This document shows positions 62,862 through 64,000 of a stretch of 64,000 nt of DNA, one piece after another. How positions within the stretch are numbered: position 1 is the stretch's first letter; every line of letters starts with the position of its first letter. The stretch comes from Pseudoxanthomonas spadix (lineage in GTDB: Bacteria > Pseudomonadota > Gammaproteobacteria > Xanthomonadales > Xanthomonadaceae). The stretch lies in the NCBI RefSeq assembly GCF_003703395.1, contig NZ_RDQN01000004.1, forward strand, positions 248,001-312,000, in the 5' to 3' direction. Below the pieces are notes generated by a model that did no database searches, had not been told where the DNA came from, and saw only the letters and a list, made by a program, of their open reading frames with translations. The position numbers and the translations under genes are program-made.

Positions 62862-63146
62862 ATGTCCAAGGGGCAATCCCTGCAGGATCCTTTCCTCAAC
62901 GCGCTGCGGCGCGAGCGGGTGCCGGTCTCGGTCTACCTGGTCAACGGCATCAAGCTGCAGGGCACGATCGAGTCGTTCGACCAGTTCGTGGTGCTGCTGC
63001 GCAATACCGTCAGCCAGATGGTCTACAAGCACGCCATTTCCACCGTGGTCCCGGCGCGCAACGTGCGCGTGGGCCCGGGCGGCGGCTATGTCCAGAACGC
63101 CGATGGCGGTGAAAGCGGCCCTGACGAGGCCGAAGACGACGACTGA
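62862..63146 (+). CDS. hfq: RNA chaperone Hfq
   Basis: A 94-residue Sm-like protein that pairs small RNAs with mRNAs. [16 protein letters not shown] starts the chain, [19 protein letters not shown] is Sm1 and [11 protein letters not shown] is Sm2. The tail is acidic and Gly/Asp/Glu-rich, as in Xanthomonadaceae. CAGGAG precedes the ATG at 62862. miaA and hflX flank it. Confidence 0.97.
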   Translation: MSKGQSLQDPFLNALRRERVPVSVYLVNGIKLQGTIESFDQFVVLLRNTVSQMVYKHAISTVVPARNVRVGPGGGYVQNADGGESGPDEAEDDD

Positions 63147-63165
63147 GCGTCGCTGCCGGCGCGCG

Positions 63166-63190
63166 CAAACGCCCATTGGTTGCGTTTTTC
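63166..63190 (+). terminator. Possible weak terminator after hfq
   Basis: A short stem (CGCAA / TTGCG) with an 11-nt loop followed by TTTTT lies about 20 bp after hfq. The stem is only 5 bp, so readthrough into hflX is likely. Confidence 0.4.
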
Positions 63191-63262
63191 CGCGGCCGGG
63201 CGGTTGAACCCGGGTCTTGCCGTCACCATGCTGGTGGGACGTATTTACCGACCCCGTGAAAG

Positions 63263-64000
63263 ATGCCGACCGAGTTGTTCGAACGTTCCCGCAAGGGTGA
63301 GCACGCCTTGCTGATCCAGCCCGTGCGCGGTGGCGCCGCCGCCGTGACCGGCGATGAGGACGCCGCCGAGGAGTTCACCGAGCTTGCCCGCTCCGCCGGT
63401 GCGAGCATCGCCGCGCTGGTCACCGCCCGGACCGACAAGCCCAGCCCGTCGACCTTCATCGGCAGCGGCAAGCTGGACGAGGTCAAGGCCGCGGCCGACG
63501 CCACCGGCGCCGATCTGATCCTGGTCAATCATGCGCTGACCCCGGGCCAGGAACGCAACCTGGAAAAAGCCCTGGAGCGGCGCGTGCTGGACCGCACCGG
63601 GCTGATCCTGGACATCTTCGCCCAGCGCGCCCGCAGCCATGAGGGCAAGCTGCAGGTCGAACTGGCCCAGCTGCGGCACATGGCCACCCGCCTGGTCCGC
63701 GGCTGGACCCACCTGGAGCGCCAGCGCGGCGGTTCCATCGGCCTGCGCGGTCCGGGTGAAACCCAGCTGGAAACCGACCGCCGGCTGCTGCAAAAGCGTG
63801 TGGACCAGCTGCAGAAGCGGCTGGAGAAGGTCGAGGTGCAGCACACCCAGATGCGCCGCGCGCGCGTGCGCAGCGAGCTGCCGCGGGTGGCCCTGGTGGG
63901 CTACACCAATGCCGGCAAGTCGACCCTGTTCAACGCCCTCACCGGCGCCCAGGCCTATGCGGCCGACCAGCTGTTCGCCACCCTGGACCCGACCGTGCGC
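63263..64000 (+). CDS. hflX: GTPase HflX, 5' part (cut by window edge)
   Basis: The first 246 codons of a ribosome-associated GTPase that rescues stalled ribosomes. The N-terminal domain shows [13 protein letters not shown] and [14 protein letters not shown], then a coiled segment with [14 protein letters not shown], and the G1 motif of the GTPase domain, GYTNAGKS, near residue 213. ATG 63263 is the start; the frame continues past the window. Confidence 0.95.
   Translation, partial: MPTELFERSRKGEHALLIQPVRGGAAAVTGDEDAAEEFTELARSAGASIAALVTARTDKPSPSTFIGSGKLDEVKAAADATGADLILVNHALTPGQERNLEKALERRVLDRTGLILDIFAQRARSHEGKLQVELAQLRHMATRLVRGWTHLERQRGGSIGLRGPGETQLETDRRLLQKRVDQLQKRLEKVEVQHTQMRRARVRSELPRVALVGYTNAGKSTLFNALTGAQAYAADQLFATLDPTVR

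Overview
The window is high-GC DNA from a gammaproteobacterium of the family Xanthomonadaceae (Stenotrophomonas, Pseudoxanthomonas, Xanthomonas or Lysobacter type; the genus cannot be fixed from sequence reading alone). The evidence is the housekeeping gene order (corC-ybeY-phoH-miaB, petABC-sspAB, miaA-hfq-hflX), an Oar-like TonB-dependent receptor, and a bacterial-killing type IV secretion system (X-T4SS) with XVIPCD-tagged effectors, which is characteristic of this family.

Layout. 1-5125 (minus): a cut-off DUF4105 gene, corC, a small periplasmic protein, ybeY, phoH, a decayed shikimate-dehydrogenase-like remnant and miaB. 5266-10330 (plus): a lytic transglycosylase, the cytochrome bc1 operon petABC, then sspA and sspB. 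10331-11126: a gene-free array of palindromic repeats. 11127-13813 (minus): a DUF3301 protein, a DUF2272 protein, nadC and a Trm112-like protein. 13883-15761 (plus): purE and purK. 15953-17144 (minus): a small repeat protein and sodB. 17286-18951 (plus): grxD, an SDR protein and a MarC-family protein. 19382-24145 (plus): a 1079-residue TonB-dependent receptor and ppnN. 24251-25294 (minus): an AlgZ/LytS-like sensor kinase.

25424-32329 (plus) is a type IV pilus minor-pilin operon (fimT, pilV, pilW, pilX, pilY1, pilE) whose genes overlap or nearly touch. It is followed by tRNA-Asn and two further minus-strand pseudopilin genes, then uvrB and tRNA-Val.

36484-56784 (plus) is the X-T4SS: virD4, then virB7-B8-B9-B10-B11, virB1-B2-B3-B4-B5-B6. 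A duplicated accessory module follows. Unit A holds a DUF4189 protein, a lipoprotein (putative immunity protein) and a GH19-like effector. Unit B starts with a near-identical but broken 3' copy of virB6, then a divergent DUF4189 gene, a deletion remnant of a second DUF4189 gene, a different lipoprotein and a lysozyme-like/peptidoglycan-binding effector with a complete XVIPCD. A TrbM/KikA-like gene and a likely terminator close the locus. The toxin and immunity bodies differ between the units while the flanking DNA is nearly the same, which suggests that homologous recombination in the flanks swaps toxin-immunity pairs. This is the most interesting part of the window.

57100-64000: a LAB_N membrane protein with a GT2 glycosyltransferase, electron-transfer-flavoprotein:ubiquinone oxidoreductase, a PrpD/MmgE-family dehydratase, then miaA, hfq and the 5' part of hflX.
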